DNA of 64,000 bases from Geodermatophilus telluris (GTDB taxonomy: Bacteria > Actinomycetota > Actinomycetes > Mycobacteriales > Geodermatophilaceae): assembly GCF_900102745.1 (NCBI RefSeq), contig NZ_FMZF01000002.1:992001-1056000 (forward strand), in the 5' to 3' direction. The notes beneath the pieces were generated by a model that worked only from the letters and a program-made list of their open reading frames with translations, did not search any database and was not told the DNA's origin. Below are positions 50,512-59,046 of the stretch, piece after piece. The translations under genes and the position numbers were made by a program. Numbering within the stretch: position 1 is the stretch's first letter; every line of letters starts with the position of its first letter.

Positions 50512-52125
50512 TCAGGCCAGGACGGGGCTGGGAACGGAGCGGTCGAGCAGCCGGGCCACCGCGGGGGCGACGTCGGCGGAGCGTGTGAGGACGGCGGCCA
50601 CGTGACCGTCGGGGCGCAGCACCCAGATCTCGTCCGGGCGGGCGCCGAGCGCGTCGCGCAGCGTGGGGCCGGCGTCGAGGTCGCTGATGCGGTGCACGGC
50701 GACGGGCAGGTCCGCAGGCAGGGTCTCCGGCAGGGAAGGCAGCGCGGCGTCGTCCCCGACCAGCACGGTCACCCCGGAGCGGGCCAGCTGCCGCAGCCGC
50801 ACCAGCTCGGGCCGGCCGGGCACGCTGATCGGGCAGTCGGGCACGAGGACACCCGGTGCCGGCACGGGGACGTCCCCGCGGGCCGGCCGGCCGGGGAACG
50901 GCCGCCGCTCGTCGGGGGTCGTCAGCGGCGAGTCGACGTACCAGAACGGCTCGGCGAGCCGGCCCGAGTCCACCTGGGCCCGTGCGGAGGGATCGGTCGC
51001 AGCCCGCTCCAGGACGTCCAGGCGGTGGGCTGCCTCCTCGTCGGTGCCCGGGACGAGGAACCGCATGGTGTCGCCGGTGACCGCGATGTTCTCCAGCGCC
51101 GCGGCGTGCCGCTCGTCGTGGTAGCTGTCGAGGAGCGACTCCGGGGCCCAACCACGGAGGACGAAGGCGATCTTCCAGGCGGCGTTCTCGGCGTCCAGCA
51201 CACCGGAGTTCAGGCCCCGGGCACCGAAGGGGGAGACGAGGTGCGCAGCGTCGCCGGCGACGAGCACCCCGCCGACCCGCATCCGGTCGACGACCCGGGA
51301 GTGGAAGCGGTAGACCGACTTCCACGCGATCTCGTAGGGCCGGTCGCCGATCACCTGCCGGATCCGCCGGTCGAGACCGCCGGAGGCCTCCTCGGCCGCG
51401 AGGTCGAAGTCCGGGGGAACCTGCCAGTCGATGCGGAACGTGGAGTCGGGGCACGGGTGGATCAGCACCTGCCGACCGGGGTTCCACTCCGGGTCGAAGT
51501 AGAACCGCCGCTCGGTCTCCCAGCCCGGCATGTCCGTGCGGATGTCGCAGATGAGGAAGTGGTCGTCGAACGTCTCGCCCTCGAAGGTGAGGCCGAGGGC
51601 CGCGCGGATCTCGTCGCTGCGCGGGCCGGCACACGCGACGACGTAGGAGCCCTGGACGGACGTCTCGCCGCCCTCGGTGGCGCAGACGGCGGTGACGCCG
51701 GACTCGTCCTGCTGGATGCCGGTGACCCGGTGGCCCCAGCGGACCTCGATCAGCGGTTCGGCGGAGATGCGCTCGTCGAGCAGCTGCTCGGTCTCGCACT
51801 GCGAGATGTTGACGAACGGGGGGAAGGGGGACTTCCCGCGGTCGGCGAACTGGAAGCTGAAGAGCTCCTGGTCGCGGTGGAACGTCCGGGCGGTCGTCCA
51901 CGTGACGCCGCGGCGGGCCACTTCGGCGCCGACGCCGACGGCGTCCCAGACATCGAGGACGTCGCGCTGTTGGCAGATGGCCTTGCTGCCGATGACGTCG
52001 CGCTCGGAGCGCCCGTCGAGGACGACGACGGGCAGTCCCCAGCGGGCCAGCAGCAGGGCGGTGGTCTGGCCGACCGGGCCGCAGCCGAGCACCAGGACCG
52101 GTGCGCTGGTGGTGGGAGTGGTCAT
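50512..52125 (-). CDS. FAD-dependent aromatic hydroxylase (MhpA-like)
   Basis: 537 residues, flavoprotein monooxygenase. FAD motifs VLVLGCGPVGQTTALLLARW and GDAAHLVSPFGARGLNSGV; the CAGPRSDEIR segment fits the DG motif position. The C-terminal 150 residues form the thioredoxin-like tail of the phenol hydroxylase/MhpA type. Placed just upstream of hmgA, it most likely hydroxylates hydroxyphenylacetate to homogentisate (inference). The ATG lies 8 nt after the stop of the upstream metallo-beta-lactamase-like gene. Confidence 0.85.
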   Translation of the reverse strand: MTTPTTSAPVLVLGCGPVGQTTALLLARWGLPVVVLDGRSERDVIGSKAICQQRDVLDVWDAVGVGAEVARRGVTWTTARTFHRDQELFSFQFADRGKSPFPPFVNISQCETEQLLDERISAEPLIEVRWGHRVTGIQQDESGVTAVCATEGGETSVQGSYVVACAGPRSDEIRAALGLTFEGETFDDHFLICDIRTDMPGWETERRFYFDPEWNPGRQVLIHPCPDSTFRIDWQVPPDFDLAAEEASGGLDRRIRQVIGDRPYEIAWKSVYRFHSRVVDRMRVGGVLVAGDAAHLVSPFGARGLNSGVLDAENAAWKIAFVLRGWAPESLLDSYHDERHAAALENIAVTGDTMRFLVPGTDEEAAHRLDVLERAATDPSARAQVDSGRLAEPFWYVDSPLTTPDERRPFPGRPARGDVPVPAPGVLVPDCPISVPGRPELVRLRQLARSGVTVLVGDDAALPSLPETLPADLPVAVHRISDLDAGPTLRDALGARPDEIWVLRPDGHVAAVLTRSADVAPAVARLLDRSVPSPVLA

Positions 52126-52133
52126 CGCCGTCG

Positions 52134-53096
52134 TCAGCCCTGCAGCTCGTCCCACACCTGGCGGTCCCGCTCCGCCGTCCAGATCACGGGGCGCTCGATG
52201 CCGTCCATCTCGTCCCAGATGCGTTGGACGTCGAAGGGCAGGCAGTGCTCGAAGATCGGCCACTTGCCGTACTTCGGGGCCAGGGCGGTGTGGGTGGCCT
52301 CGAAGGCCTCCTTGAGGGTGCCACCGGCCCGGTGCACGTCGCCGACGGTGCGCTGCATGGTGAGGAGGAAGTCGCGCGTCTGCTCGATCGCGGCGTCGAC
52401 CTGGTCCCGGCCGCGGGCGATCTTCCCGCGACCGCCGATGAGCTGCTGGGCGCCGAGGGCCTTGACCCGGTCGAGGGTGTCGGAGGCCCAGTCGAAGTGG
52501 AACGCGTCGCCGGTGTAGAGCGCGGCCTGGGACTCGACGAGGTCGCCGGCGAAGAGGATCTCGTGCTTGGGGATCCAGGCGACGATGTCGCCCTCGGTGT
52601 GGCCGCGACCGAGGAACTCCAGAACCAGCTCGCCGCGGTCGCCGCCCAGTTCGATGGTCAGCTTGTCGCGGAACGTCATCGTGGGCCAGGTCAGGCCCGG
52701 GATGGACTCCGGCTCCTCGAACAGCCGCGGCATCCGGCCGAACTCGCTCTCCCAGTCCTGCTGCCCGCGCTCGGCGATCAGGCCCTTGGTCTGCTCGGAG
52801 CTGACGATGATCTCGGCGTCGAAGGCGCTGGCGCCCAGCACGCGGACGGCGTGGTAGTGGCTGAGCACCAGGTAACGGACCGGCTTGTCGGTGTGCTCGC
52901 GCAGCCTGGTCAGCCAGCGGCGGGCGGCAACGGGGGTGGCCAGGGCCTCGAAGCAGACGAGGAAGTCCTCGCCCTCGATGGCACCGAGGTTGGGGTCGCC
53001 CTCGGCGGTCAGGGCGTACACGCCGTCGGCGAGCACCTCGAGGGTCTGCTCCTTGACGCCCAAGTCGGCGGAAGAAGCGAAGGGCTTGGTTGCCAT
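52134..53096 (-). CDS. Metallo-beta-lactamase-fold protein with altered metal site
   Basis: 320 residues, the first gene of the homogentisate operon. The fold is clear, but the first motif reads SHYHAVRVLGASAF, with Ala-Val-Arg where HxHxDH has x-Asp-His. GRGHTEGDIV and FAGDLVES keep a His and an Asp, while the last ligand region reads IGGRGKIAR without the usual histidine. It may bind one metal, or have another chemistry such as lactone or thioester hydrolysis or isomerisation. ATG preceded by GGGGATCTCC-type AG-rich sequence. Confidence 0.75.
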   Translation of the reverse strand: MATKPFASSADLGVKEQTLEVLADGVYALTAEGDPNLGAIEGEDFLVCFEALATPVAARRWLTRLREHTDKPVRYLVLSHYHAVRVLGASAFDAEIIVSSEQTKGLIAERGQQDWESEFGRMPRLFEEPESIPGLTWPTMTFRDKLTIELGGDRGELVLEFLGRGHTEGDIVAWIPKHEILFAGDLVESQAALYTGDAFHFDWASDTLDRVKALGAQQLIGGRGKIARGRDQVDAAIEQTRDFLLTMQRTVGDVHRAGGTLKEAFEATHTALAPKYGKWPIFEHCLPFDVQRIWDEMDGIERPVIWTAERDRQVWDELQG

Positions 53097-53120
53097 GAGG
53101 GGATCTCCTGATCCGCTGTT

Positions 53121-53145
53121 GTTCGATAAAAGAACGATGCGTTCT
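53121..53145. promoter_or_regulatory. Probable IclR-type operator upstream of the homogentisate operon
   Basis: Overlapping repeats in an AT-rich patch: GTTCGATAAAAGAAC (GTTC/GAAC) and AGAACGATGCGTTCT with perfect 6-bp arms. The 15-bp pattern GTTCGATA resembles boxes bound by IclR-type aromatic catabolism regulators. It lies about 25 nt before the first gene of the operon. Confidence 0.55.
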
Positions 53146-53218
53146 TCTACCGGTCCGACGGTACGGGGGCGTGGTCTGCAACACAAGGGCTGGTGAGCTT
53201 TCGATGTCGCTGAAACGG

Positions 53219-53262
53219 CGGCGCCCGGGCGCCCGACGGAGGTCGCGGGAGCCCGGGCGCCG
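53219..53262 (-). terminator. Terminator of the flavin amine oxidase operon
   Basis: Perfect 12-bp arms (53219-53230 and 53251-53262) rich in GC around a 20-nt loop, 12 nt past the ABM gene stop. It separates this operon from the homogentisate operon downstream. Confidence 0.65.
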
Positions 53263-53273
53263 GAGGGCATGGG

Positions 53274-53570
53274 TCAGGGGACGGGCATCCACGCCATGTC
53301 GATGGACACGACCTCGCTGACCGCAGCCATCCGCCCGAACTCGGGCATGTCGGCGGCCTTGGCGTTGGCCGCCTCCGCCTGCTCGACGCTGTCGTAGATC
53401 CAGACGTCGGTCCACAGGCCGTCCTCGCCCTTGGCGATGACCGGCGCGGCCACGAAGCCCGGGATGGCGGCCTGGACGGCTGCGACGGCGCCCGGGCGGC
53501 TGGCCAGGAACTCCTCCTCCTGTCCCTCCTGGACGCGGATGTGGACGAACTCGACGAGGTGCTGGGGCAC
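53274..53570 (-). CDS. ABM/EthD-like ferredoxin-fold protein
   Basis: 98 residues. The pattern HLVEFVHIRVQEGQEEEFLA, AIPGFVAAPVIAKGEDGLW, TDVWIYDSVEQAEAA matches small dimeric alpha-beta barrel proteins (antibiotic biosynthesis monooxygenase type). It may protect or tune the flavoenzymes of this cluster, or act on a quinone; nothing specific can be read. GTG start, 35 nt after the amine oxidase stop. Confidence 0.72.
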   Translation of the reverse strand: MPQHLVEFVHIRVQEGQEEEFLASRPGAVAAVQAAIPGFVAAPVIAKGEDGLWTDVWIYDSVEQAEAANAKAADMPEFGRMAAVSEVVSIDMAWMPVP

Positions 53571-53605
53571 GGGGTCTCCCTGGGGTGGTGGTGGGCTGGT
53601 GGTGG

Positions 53606-54949
53606 TCAGGACCGGGTGAGGGCGGTGGGGGCGGGGAGCTCCTCGACGGAGGTCAGGAGCTCGTGCACGACGCGGCCGGCCCGCAGGCCGCTCTCGATGG
53701 CGCCGTCGATGAACCCGGCCCAGCCGTCGGCGTAGTCCGAGCCCGCGAGGACCACCCGGCCCTCCGGGCGCTGCAGCTCGGCCAGTGCGCCGGTGAGCTG
53801 CCCGGCACGCTGCATGGGCCAGGTCTCGCCGGAGAGCTCGTCGGCGACCCAGTCGTGGCTGGCCACCTCGAGCACCTCGACGTCGGGCAGCCAGGCGCGC
53901 AGCGCCTCCTGCACGGCGGCGCGGTCGGTGCCGTCGAGGCGCTCGCTGACCGGGCCGAAGGCGACGACGAGCGTCTCGCCGTCCCCCACGTGCTCGACCT
54001 GGCACAGCGTCAGGGGCGCCGAGCCGGGGGCGAGGGCCACGAAGGGCTCGTGCTCGCCGCGCAGCCGGGCCCACACCTTGACGCCCTGGGACGCCTGGCC
54101 CTGGTGCGCGGCCCGGCGCTTGCCCTCCGACAGCGGCGGGTCGAACGTCACGGAGTCCAGCACGTCCAGCGGCAGGGTGACGACGACCGAGGCGGCGGTG
54201 AGCGCCGTGCCGTCGGTGAGCGTGACCGTGGCGCCGCCGTCGTCCTGGGCGACCGCCGTCACCCGGGCGTCCAGGCGGACCTCCACCCCGGCGTCGGCGG
54301 CCATGGCCTCGATCAGCCCGCGCGTGCCCCCGACGACCTTGTACGTGGCGCAGGCCTCGAACATCAGCTGCCAGCTGCCTCCGGCCAGCGCGCACCAGCG
54401 CAGACCCTGGGCGTAGCCGCCGTCCTCGGTGCGGCCGCTGAAGTTCGTCGCCCACATGCCCTCGACGGCGTCGAACTCCTCGGGGCCGAGGTCGAGCTGC
54501 TCCAGCTTTTCGCGCACGGTCAGGCCGTCGACCTCGGGGAGCCGGTCGCCGGCGAGCAGGGGCCGGTACGGCTGCGGGAAGTACTCGAGCGCCTCGGCGG
54601 TGCTGCCGGCCATGCCCCGGTCGATGAGGCCGAGCAGGTCCTCGGCGGTGCCGGTGTGCCGTGTGCCGCCGCTGATCCAGTGGCCCCGGACCGGCGTGGG
54701 GGAGGGGGTGACGCCGATGCCGTAGCGGGTCAGCTCGGCCCAGGTGTGCGGCTGGACCCAGTGCACCCAGGTGCCGCCCATCTCCAGGTCGCGGCCCAGT
54801 CGGGTGTCGGTCCAGGTGCGGCCGCCGATGCGGTCCCGCGCCTCCAGGACCAGGACCCGGTGGCCCTGGCGGTGCAGCTCGCGGGCCGCGGTGACGCCGG
54901 CGAAGCCGGCGCCGACGACGATCACGTCGGTGTCGTGGGGAGTGGACAC
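53606..54949 (-). CDS. Flavin monoamine oxidase
   Basis: 447 residues, FAD-dependent. N-terminal dinucleotide fold VIVVGAGFAGVTAARELHRQ and VLEARDRIGGRTWT; substrate-site GTWVHWVQPHTWAEL; C-terminal FAD segment VVLAGSDYADGWAGFIDGAIESG. The canonical covalent-FAD cysteine of human MAO is not evident near the C-terminus, so FAD is probably non-covalent. It deaminates an amine supplied by the upstream permease. GTG start. Confidence 0.92.
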   Translation of the reverse strand: MSTPHDTDVIVVGAGFAGVTAARELHRQGHRVLVLEARDRIGGRTWTDTRLGRDLEMGGTWVHWVQPHTWAELTRYGIGVTPSPTPVRGHWISGGTRHTGTAEDLLGLIDRGMAGSTAEALEYFPQPYRPLLAGDRLPEVDGLTVREKLEQLDLGPEEFDAVEGMWATNFSGRTEDGGYAQGLRWCALAGGSWQLMFEACATYKVVGGTRGLIEAMAADAGVEVRLDARVTAVAQDDGGATVTLTDGTALTAASVVVTLPLDVLDSVTFDPPLSEGKRRAAHQGQASQGVKVWARLRGEHEPFVALAPGSAPLTLCQVEHVGDGETLVVAFGPVSERLDGTDRAAVQEALRAWLPDVEVLEVASHDWVADELSGETWPMQRAGQLTGALAELQRPEGRVVLAGSDYADGWAGFIDGAIESGLRAGRVVHELLTSVEELPAPTALTRS

Positions 54950-54978
54950 GTCGCTCCTCGGGTGTGGACGAGTGGTGG

Positions 54979-56472
54979 TCAGCGGGTGGGGGAGAGCCGG
55001 GCGGCCGGTGCGGGGGCGGTCGCCACCTCGGTGGCCGGGCGCCGCCGGACCGACTCCAGGGCGATGCCGAGGAGCAGGACCAGCGGGACGGACGCGACCA
55101 GGGGCACCGCGGTGCCCAGGGAGCCCCCGATCAGCAGGGTGAAGTTGGTCAGCACGAGCGCGCCGAGCGCGGCGATCAGCAGCGCGGCCAGGACCGGCGC
55201 GACGAGCGTCTGCCACGGCCGGGTGTCCAGCCGGGTGCGCCGGAAGAAGACGACCACCGAGACCGAGGTGAGGAGGTACAGGACCACCAGGCCGAGGACC
55301 GCCACACCGCTGAACCAGGCGAACAGCGTGAGCACCGGGTCCAGGCCGAGCACCGCGAAGGGCATGACGAGCAGCAGGGCGAGCACCGTCTGCAGCCCGC
55401 TGGCGACGAACGGCGCGCCCTGCCGGGTGGTGCGGGAGACGACCGCCGGCAGCGCCCCGCTCTCGCCCAGCGAGTGCACGTAGCGGTTCGAGGCGTTGTG
55501 GAAGGCGAGGATGCCGGCCAGCAGGGACGTCGCGAGCAGCACGCCGCCCACCTCGGCCGCCCACGGGCCCAGCGCGTCGGAGATGGCCGCGAACAGCAGC
55601 ACCGTGCCGTCCCCGGACTCCAGGGCGCCACCGGCCGCGGCGACGACCTGGTCGGCGCCGTAGGAGCTGACCACCATCCAGGAGACGAAGGCGAAGAACA
55701 GCGCGATGGTGCCCACGGCCAGGTAGGTCGCCCGCGGCACGGTGCGGGCCGGGTCCTTGGCCTCGGCGGAGTAGATGGCGGTGGACTCGAAGCCGAACAT
55801 CGACGCGATGCCGAAGGTCAGGGCGATCCCGGGCGCGCCGGCCAGCAGGGCCGTGGGGGAGAAGCTGGCGGCCGGGTCGAGACCCTGGGGTCCGCCCCCG
55901 GTGAGCAGCGTGACCAGCGCGAAGGCCAGCAGGATCCCCATCTCGCCGGCGACGAGCAGGGCCAGGAAGCGGGCGCCCAGCTCGATGTTGAGCGACCCGA
56001 GCACCTGGACGAGGGCCATCGTCACCAGTGCGCAGGCCCACCACGGCGGCGCGACGCCGAGGTGGGTGTCGGCCAGGGAGGACACGATCACGCCGTAGAG
56101 CCCGTACATGCAGGCCTGCACCGTGTTGTACGACCACAGGGCGAGCAGGGCCGACCCGGTGCCCAGCCGCCGACCCAGACCTCGGGTGACGTAGGCGTAG
56201 AAGGCGCCCTCGGCGGTGACGTGCCGGCTCATGGCGATGAAGCCCACCGCGAACAGCACGATGACCAGGCCGACGACCAGGTAGGCGGCCGGTGCGCCGG
56301 CGCCGTTGCCCAGGGCCACGGCCAGGGGCAGGGCGCCGCCGATGCCGGTGAGCGGTGCCTGTGCCGACAGGACGAAGAACAGGATGCCGACGACGCCGAT
56401 GGCGCCGCGCTTGAGCTGGTGGTGCTCGCCCCGCTCGGGCGCGGGCGGGGCGGGCGGGGAGGAGTGGGACAT
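54979..56472 (-). CDS. APC-family permease paired with the flavin amine oxidase
   Basis: 497 residues, about twelve helices. Segments VLSAQAPLTGIGGALPLAVA, SRHVTAEGAFYAYVTRGLGR and MFGFESTAIYSAEAKDPART are APC marks. FFRRTRLDTRPWQTLVAPVL aligns directly with FFRRTGLDRRPWHGLVAPGL of the permease at 41617-43092, so the two are paralogues. First gene of a permease-oxidase-ABM operon; operators of the divergent TetR gene overlap its promoter. ATG start. Confidence 0.9.
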   Translation of the reverse strand: MSHSSPPAPPAPERGEHHQLKRGAIGVVGILFFVLSAQAPLTGIGGALPLAVALGNGAGAPAAYLVVGLVIVLFAVGFIAMSRHVTAEGAFYAYVTRGLGRRLGTGSALLALWSYNTVQACMYGLYGVIVSSLADTHLGVAPPWWACALVTMALVQVLGSLNIELGARFLALLVAGEMGILLAFALVTLLTGGGPQGLDPAASFSPTALLAGAPGIALTFGIASMFGFESTAIYSAEAKDPARTVPRATYLAVGTIALFFAFVSWMVVSSYGADQVVAAAGGALESGDGTVLLFAAISDALGPWAAEVGGVLLATSLLAGILAFHNASNRYVHSLGESGALPAVVSRTTRQGAPFVASGLQTVLALLLVMPFAVLGLDPVLTLFAWFSGVAVLGLVVLYLLTSVSVVVFFRRTRLDTRPWQTLVAPVLAALLIAALGALVLTNFTLLIGGSLGTAVPLVASVPLVLLLGIALESVRRRPATEVATAPAPAARLSPTR

Positions 56473-56578
56473 CGTCGCTCCGGGGAGGGCGGGGACCGGC
56501 AACGGGTCGAGGACCTCGGCGCCGGGGAGGCGGCGTCGTCCGCGCTCGGGACGACGTGGTGCAGGTGCCGTGGTGGCG

Positions 56579-56604
56579 CACAACTGGTCATCTGGACAGT
56601 TGTG
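56579..56604. promoter_or_regulatory. TetR operator 1 (permease side)
   Basis: CACAACTG and CAGTTGTG are perfect 8-bp arms around a 10-bp centre. The inner 20 bp match operator 2 at 17 of 20 positions. Confidence 0.7.
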
Positions 56605-56636
56605 AGCGACAGCACAGAGGATGCATGCCGATGGCA

Positions 56637-56656
56637 AACTGGTCAAGTGGTCAGTT
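56637..56656. promoter_or_regulatory. TetR operator 2 (regulator side)
   Basis: AACTGGTCAAGTGGTCAGTT, arms AACTG/CAGTT, with a second overlapping direct repeat of GGTCA. Centre-to-centre spacing from operator 1 is about 55 bp, close to five helical turns. It lies 61 nt before the TetR start. Confidence 0.7.
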
Positions 56657-56717
56657 CGACGCGGACGGCCGGGACCGGACCGGTGCGTACCGTCGGCTCA
56701 TCGAGGATCGGGGGGAC

Positions 56718-57323
56718 ATGACAGGGACCCAGACGGCGGCCGTGACCGCGCGGTCGGCACCGGGGTACGGCGAGGGGCGGCAGGCGCTGCTGGCCGCCGC
56801 CGTCCACGTGGTGGCCACCCGCGGGCTGCGGCACCTGACCTACCGGTCGGTGGCCCAGCAGGCCAACGTGGCCCACGGGCTGGTGGCGCACCACTTCGGC
56901 ACCCGGGACGCCCTGCTGGCGGCCGCGCTGGAGTTCTCGCTGGCCAACAGCGTCGGTTCCATCAGCACCGAGCCGGGGAGCGGGGACCTCGACGCGCTGT
57001 TCGCCGGCGTCGTCGACATGGTCCGGGCCAACCCCGACGACCAGGCGTTCCAGTACGAGCTCATCCTCGAGGCCAGGCGGCGCCCGGAGCTCCGCCCGCA
57101 GGTCGAGCAGGTCTACGCCACCTACCGGGAGGCCCTGCGGTCGGAGCTGCAGGCCGCGGGCGTCGAGGCGGACGACGCGCTGGTGCACCTCGTGTTCGCC
57201 GCCGTCGACGGCCTGGTGTTCCAGCAGGTCTGCCTCGACGAGCCGGCCCTGACCCTGCCCTCCCTGGAGCGCCTGCGCGACCTGCTGCGCCCGCTGTCCG
57301 GACGGTCCGTCCGCGCGGACTGA
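56718..57323 (+). CDS. TetR-family regulator of the amine oxidase operon
   Basis: 201 residues. Helix-turn-helix SVAQQANVAHGLVAHHFGTR; ligand domain ending VHLVFAAVDGLVFQQVCLDE. Divergent from the permease operon with two related operators between, so it almost certainly controls that operon and itself. The ATG at 56718 was chosen because GGGGGA lies directly upstream and longer starts would run through operator 2. Confidence 0.85.
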   Translation: MTGTQTAAVTARSAPGYGEGRQALLAAAVHVVATRGLRHLTYRSVAQQANVAHGLVAHHFGTRDALLAAALEFSLANSVGSISTEPGSGDLDALFAGVVDMVRANPDDQAFQYELILEARRRPELRPQVEQVYATYREALRSELQAAGVEADDALVHLVFAAVDGLVFQQVCLDEPALTLPSLERLRDLLRPLSGRSVRAD

Positions 57324-57345
57324 GCGCGGCGTCGCCGGCTGGACA

Positions 57346-57378
57346 CCGGGGACCGCACCTGCCCGGTGCGGACCCCGG
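57346..57378. terminator. Bidirectional terminator hairpin
   Basis: Arms CCGGGGACCGCAC (57346-57358) and GTGCGGACCCCGG (57366-57378), 13 nt each with a single A-A mismatch and a 7-nt loop, between convergent TetR and IclR genes. Confidence 0.7.
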
Positions 57379-57387
57379 GGCGGGCGG

Positions 57388-58077
57388 CTACCGGAGGGCC
57401 GCGGTCACCCTCGCGGCCGCCTCGACGACCGAGCGGCCGATGCGGTCGGTGTCCGCCGACTCGTCGACGTAGACGACCGCGACCGCGGCACGGGCGCCCC
57501 CGTCGGGCCCGAGGACCGGCGCGGCGACCGAGCGCAGGCCGGCGACGACCTCGCCGTGCGAGCCGGCCCAGCCGACCCGGCGGGCCTCCTGCAGCTCGGG
57601 GCGGTCCGCCGGCGTGGGCGGCTCGGGCATGAGCAGGGCCAGCCCCGGTCCGCCGCGGCCGACCGGGTGGCGGGTGCCGGGGCGGTAGGACACGTGCGCG
57701 GCCGTGTCGTGCGGCTCCACGCTGGCGACGGTCACGGCCTCGTCCCCGGCGCGGACGACCAGGAAGGCCGTCATCCCCAGCTCGGCGGCGAGCGCGTCCA
57801 GTCGCGGCAGCGCGGCCGCCTGAAGGTCGGTCCGCACGCCCCGGGCCAGGGCGGCCATGCCCAGGCCCAGGCGGTAGTGGCCCGCGCCGTCGCGCTCGAC
57901 GAGCTGGTGGTCCTCCAGCGTGCGCAGCAGGCGGTAGGCGATCGAGCGGTGCAGGCCGACGGCGGCGGCGACCTCCGCGACGGGCTGGGGGGCGGCGAGG
58001 GTCGCCAGGTGCTCGAGGATCCGGAGACCGCGGTCGAGGGTCTGCGACTGGGGCGCGCTGGCGCCGTCGTCAGCCAA
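57388..58077 (-). CDS. IclR-family regulator
   Basis: 229 residues. Winged helix TLDRGLRILEHLATLAAPQP and AAVGLHRSIAYRLLRTLEDH; effector domain with YRPGTRHPVGRGGPGLALL and VAGLRSVAAPVLGPDGGARA. The start is TTG at 58077 with GGAGGAGG 6 nt upstream. It stands at the right end of the aromatic region and is a second candidate regulator for the homogentisate operon. Confidence 0.83.
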   Translation of the reverse strand: MADDGASAPQSQTLDRGLRILEHLATLAAPQPVAEVAAAVGLHRSIAYRLLRTLEDHQLVERDGAGHYRLGLGMAALARGVRTDLQAAALPRLDALAAELGMTAFLVVRAGDEAVTVASVEPHDTAAHVSYRPGTRHPVGRGGPGLALLMPEPPTPADRPELQEARRVGWAGSHGEVVAGLRSVAAPVLGPDGGARAAVAVVYVDESADTDRIGRSVVEAAARVTAALR

Positions 58078-58151
58078 TCGGGACCTCCTCCGTCCGGTGT
58101 CCCCAGCCTACGGTCGCCGTCCGGCGGGAGGCCCCGGCCGCCCGTGCGCCC

Positions 58152-58991
58152 TCACCCGGCGGTGCGGACGTGCGCGGTGACCAGCTCGGCGGTGCGCTCG
58201 GCGGCCAGCTCGGGGATCCAGTGCGGCACGCCCTCGAGCACCTCGAGCCGGTAGGGCGCCGCGACGTGGTCGCGGGTGCGCTCGGTGGCGGTGCGGCCGA
58301 GGAAGGCGTCGCCGGTGCTCCACACGTGCAGCGTCGGCACGGTCACCCGGCCGACGGTGTCGCGGGCGGCGAGGGGGACGGCGCGGTACCAGCCCAGGGC
58401 GGCCGACAGCGCGCCCGGCTCCCGCATCCGGCCGACGTAGCGGTCGACGGCGTCCCCGGGCAGGCCGCCGTTCTCCAGCACGCCGCGCAGCGCCGCGCCG
58501 CCGCGGGCCAGCAGCAGCCGCTCGGGCAGCACGGGCAGCTGGAAGAACGCCATGTAGGACGACCGCAGCCCCTGGTCGCTGGTGAGCACCGCGCGGCCCA
58601 CCGCGGCCGGGTGCGGGGTGGACAGCGCGGTCAGCGTCCGCAGCCGCCCGGGGTGCCAGGCGCCCAGCGCCCAGGCGACGGCGCCGCCCCAGTCGTGCCC
58701 GACGACGTGCGCGCGGTCCAGCCCGGCGGCGTCGAGCAGGGCCAGGACGTCGGCGGCGGCCTCGCGCAGGCGGTAGGCCGACCGCCCGGGCGGGCGGGCG
58801 CCGGGGGAGTAGCCGCGCTGGTCGGGCGCGAGGGTGCGCAGGCCGGCGCCGTGCAGCAGCGGCGCCAGCCGGTCGAAGGCGGAGGAGTCCTGCGGGAAGC
58901 CGTGCAGCAGCACCACCGGCTCGCCGTCCGGAGGCCCGCCGTCACGGACGTCGAAGACCAGGCCGTCGCGCTCGAACCGCTCCACGCCCAC
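58152..58991 (-). CDS. Alpha/beta hydrolase (epoxide hydrolase-like)
   Basis: 279 residues. The oxyanion HG motif is VVLLHGFPQDSSAFDRL, the nucleophile is Asp in VVGHDWGGAVAWALG, and the final histidine is in GVPHWIPE. An aspartate nucleophile (GHDWGG) and the HGFP motif fit epoxide hydrolases and haloalkane dehalogenases rather than serine esterases. GTG at 58991 or 58985; GGGG before the first supports 58991. It runs divergent to idi. Confidence 0.82.
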   Translation of the reverse strand: MGVERFERDGLVFDVRDGGPPDGEPVVLLHGFPQDSSAFDRLAPLLHGAGLRTLAPDQRGYSPGARPPGRSAYRLREAAADVLALLDAAGLDRAHVVGHDWGGAVAWALGAWHPGRLRTLTALSTPHPAAVGRAVLTSDQGLRSSYMAFFQLPVLPERLLLARGGAALRGVLENGGLPGDAVDRYVGRMREPGALSAALGWYRAVPLAARDTVGRVTVPTLHVWSTGDAFLGRTATERTRDHVAAPYRLEVLEGVPHWIPELAAERTAELVTAHVRTAG

Positions 58992-59046
58992 CCCTTGCCC
59001 GGACGGGCGCGTGCCCGAACCCCGGGCGTCGGGGAGGATGGGCCGT

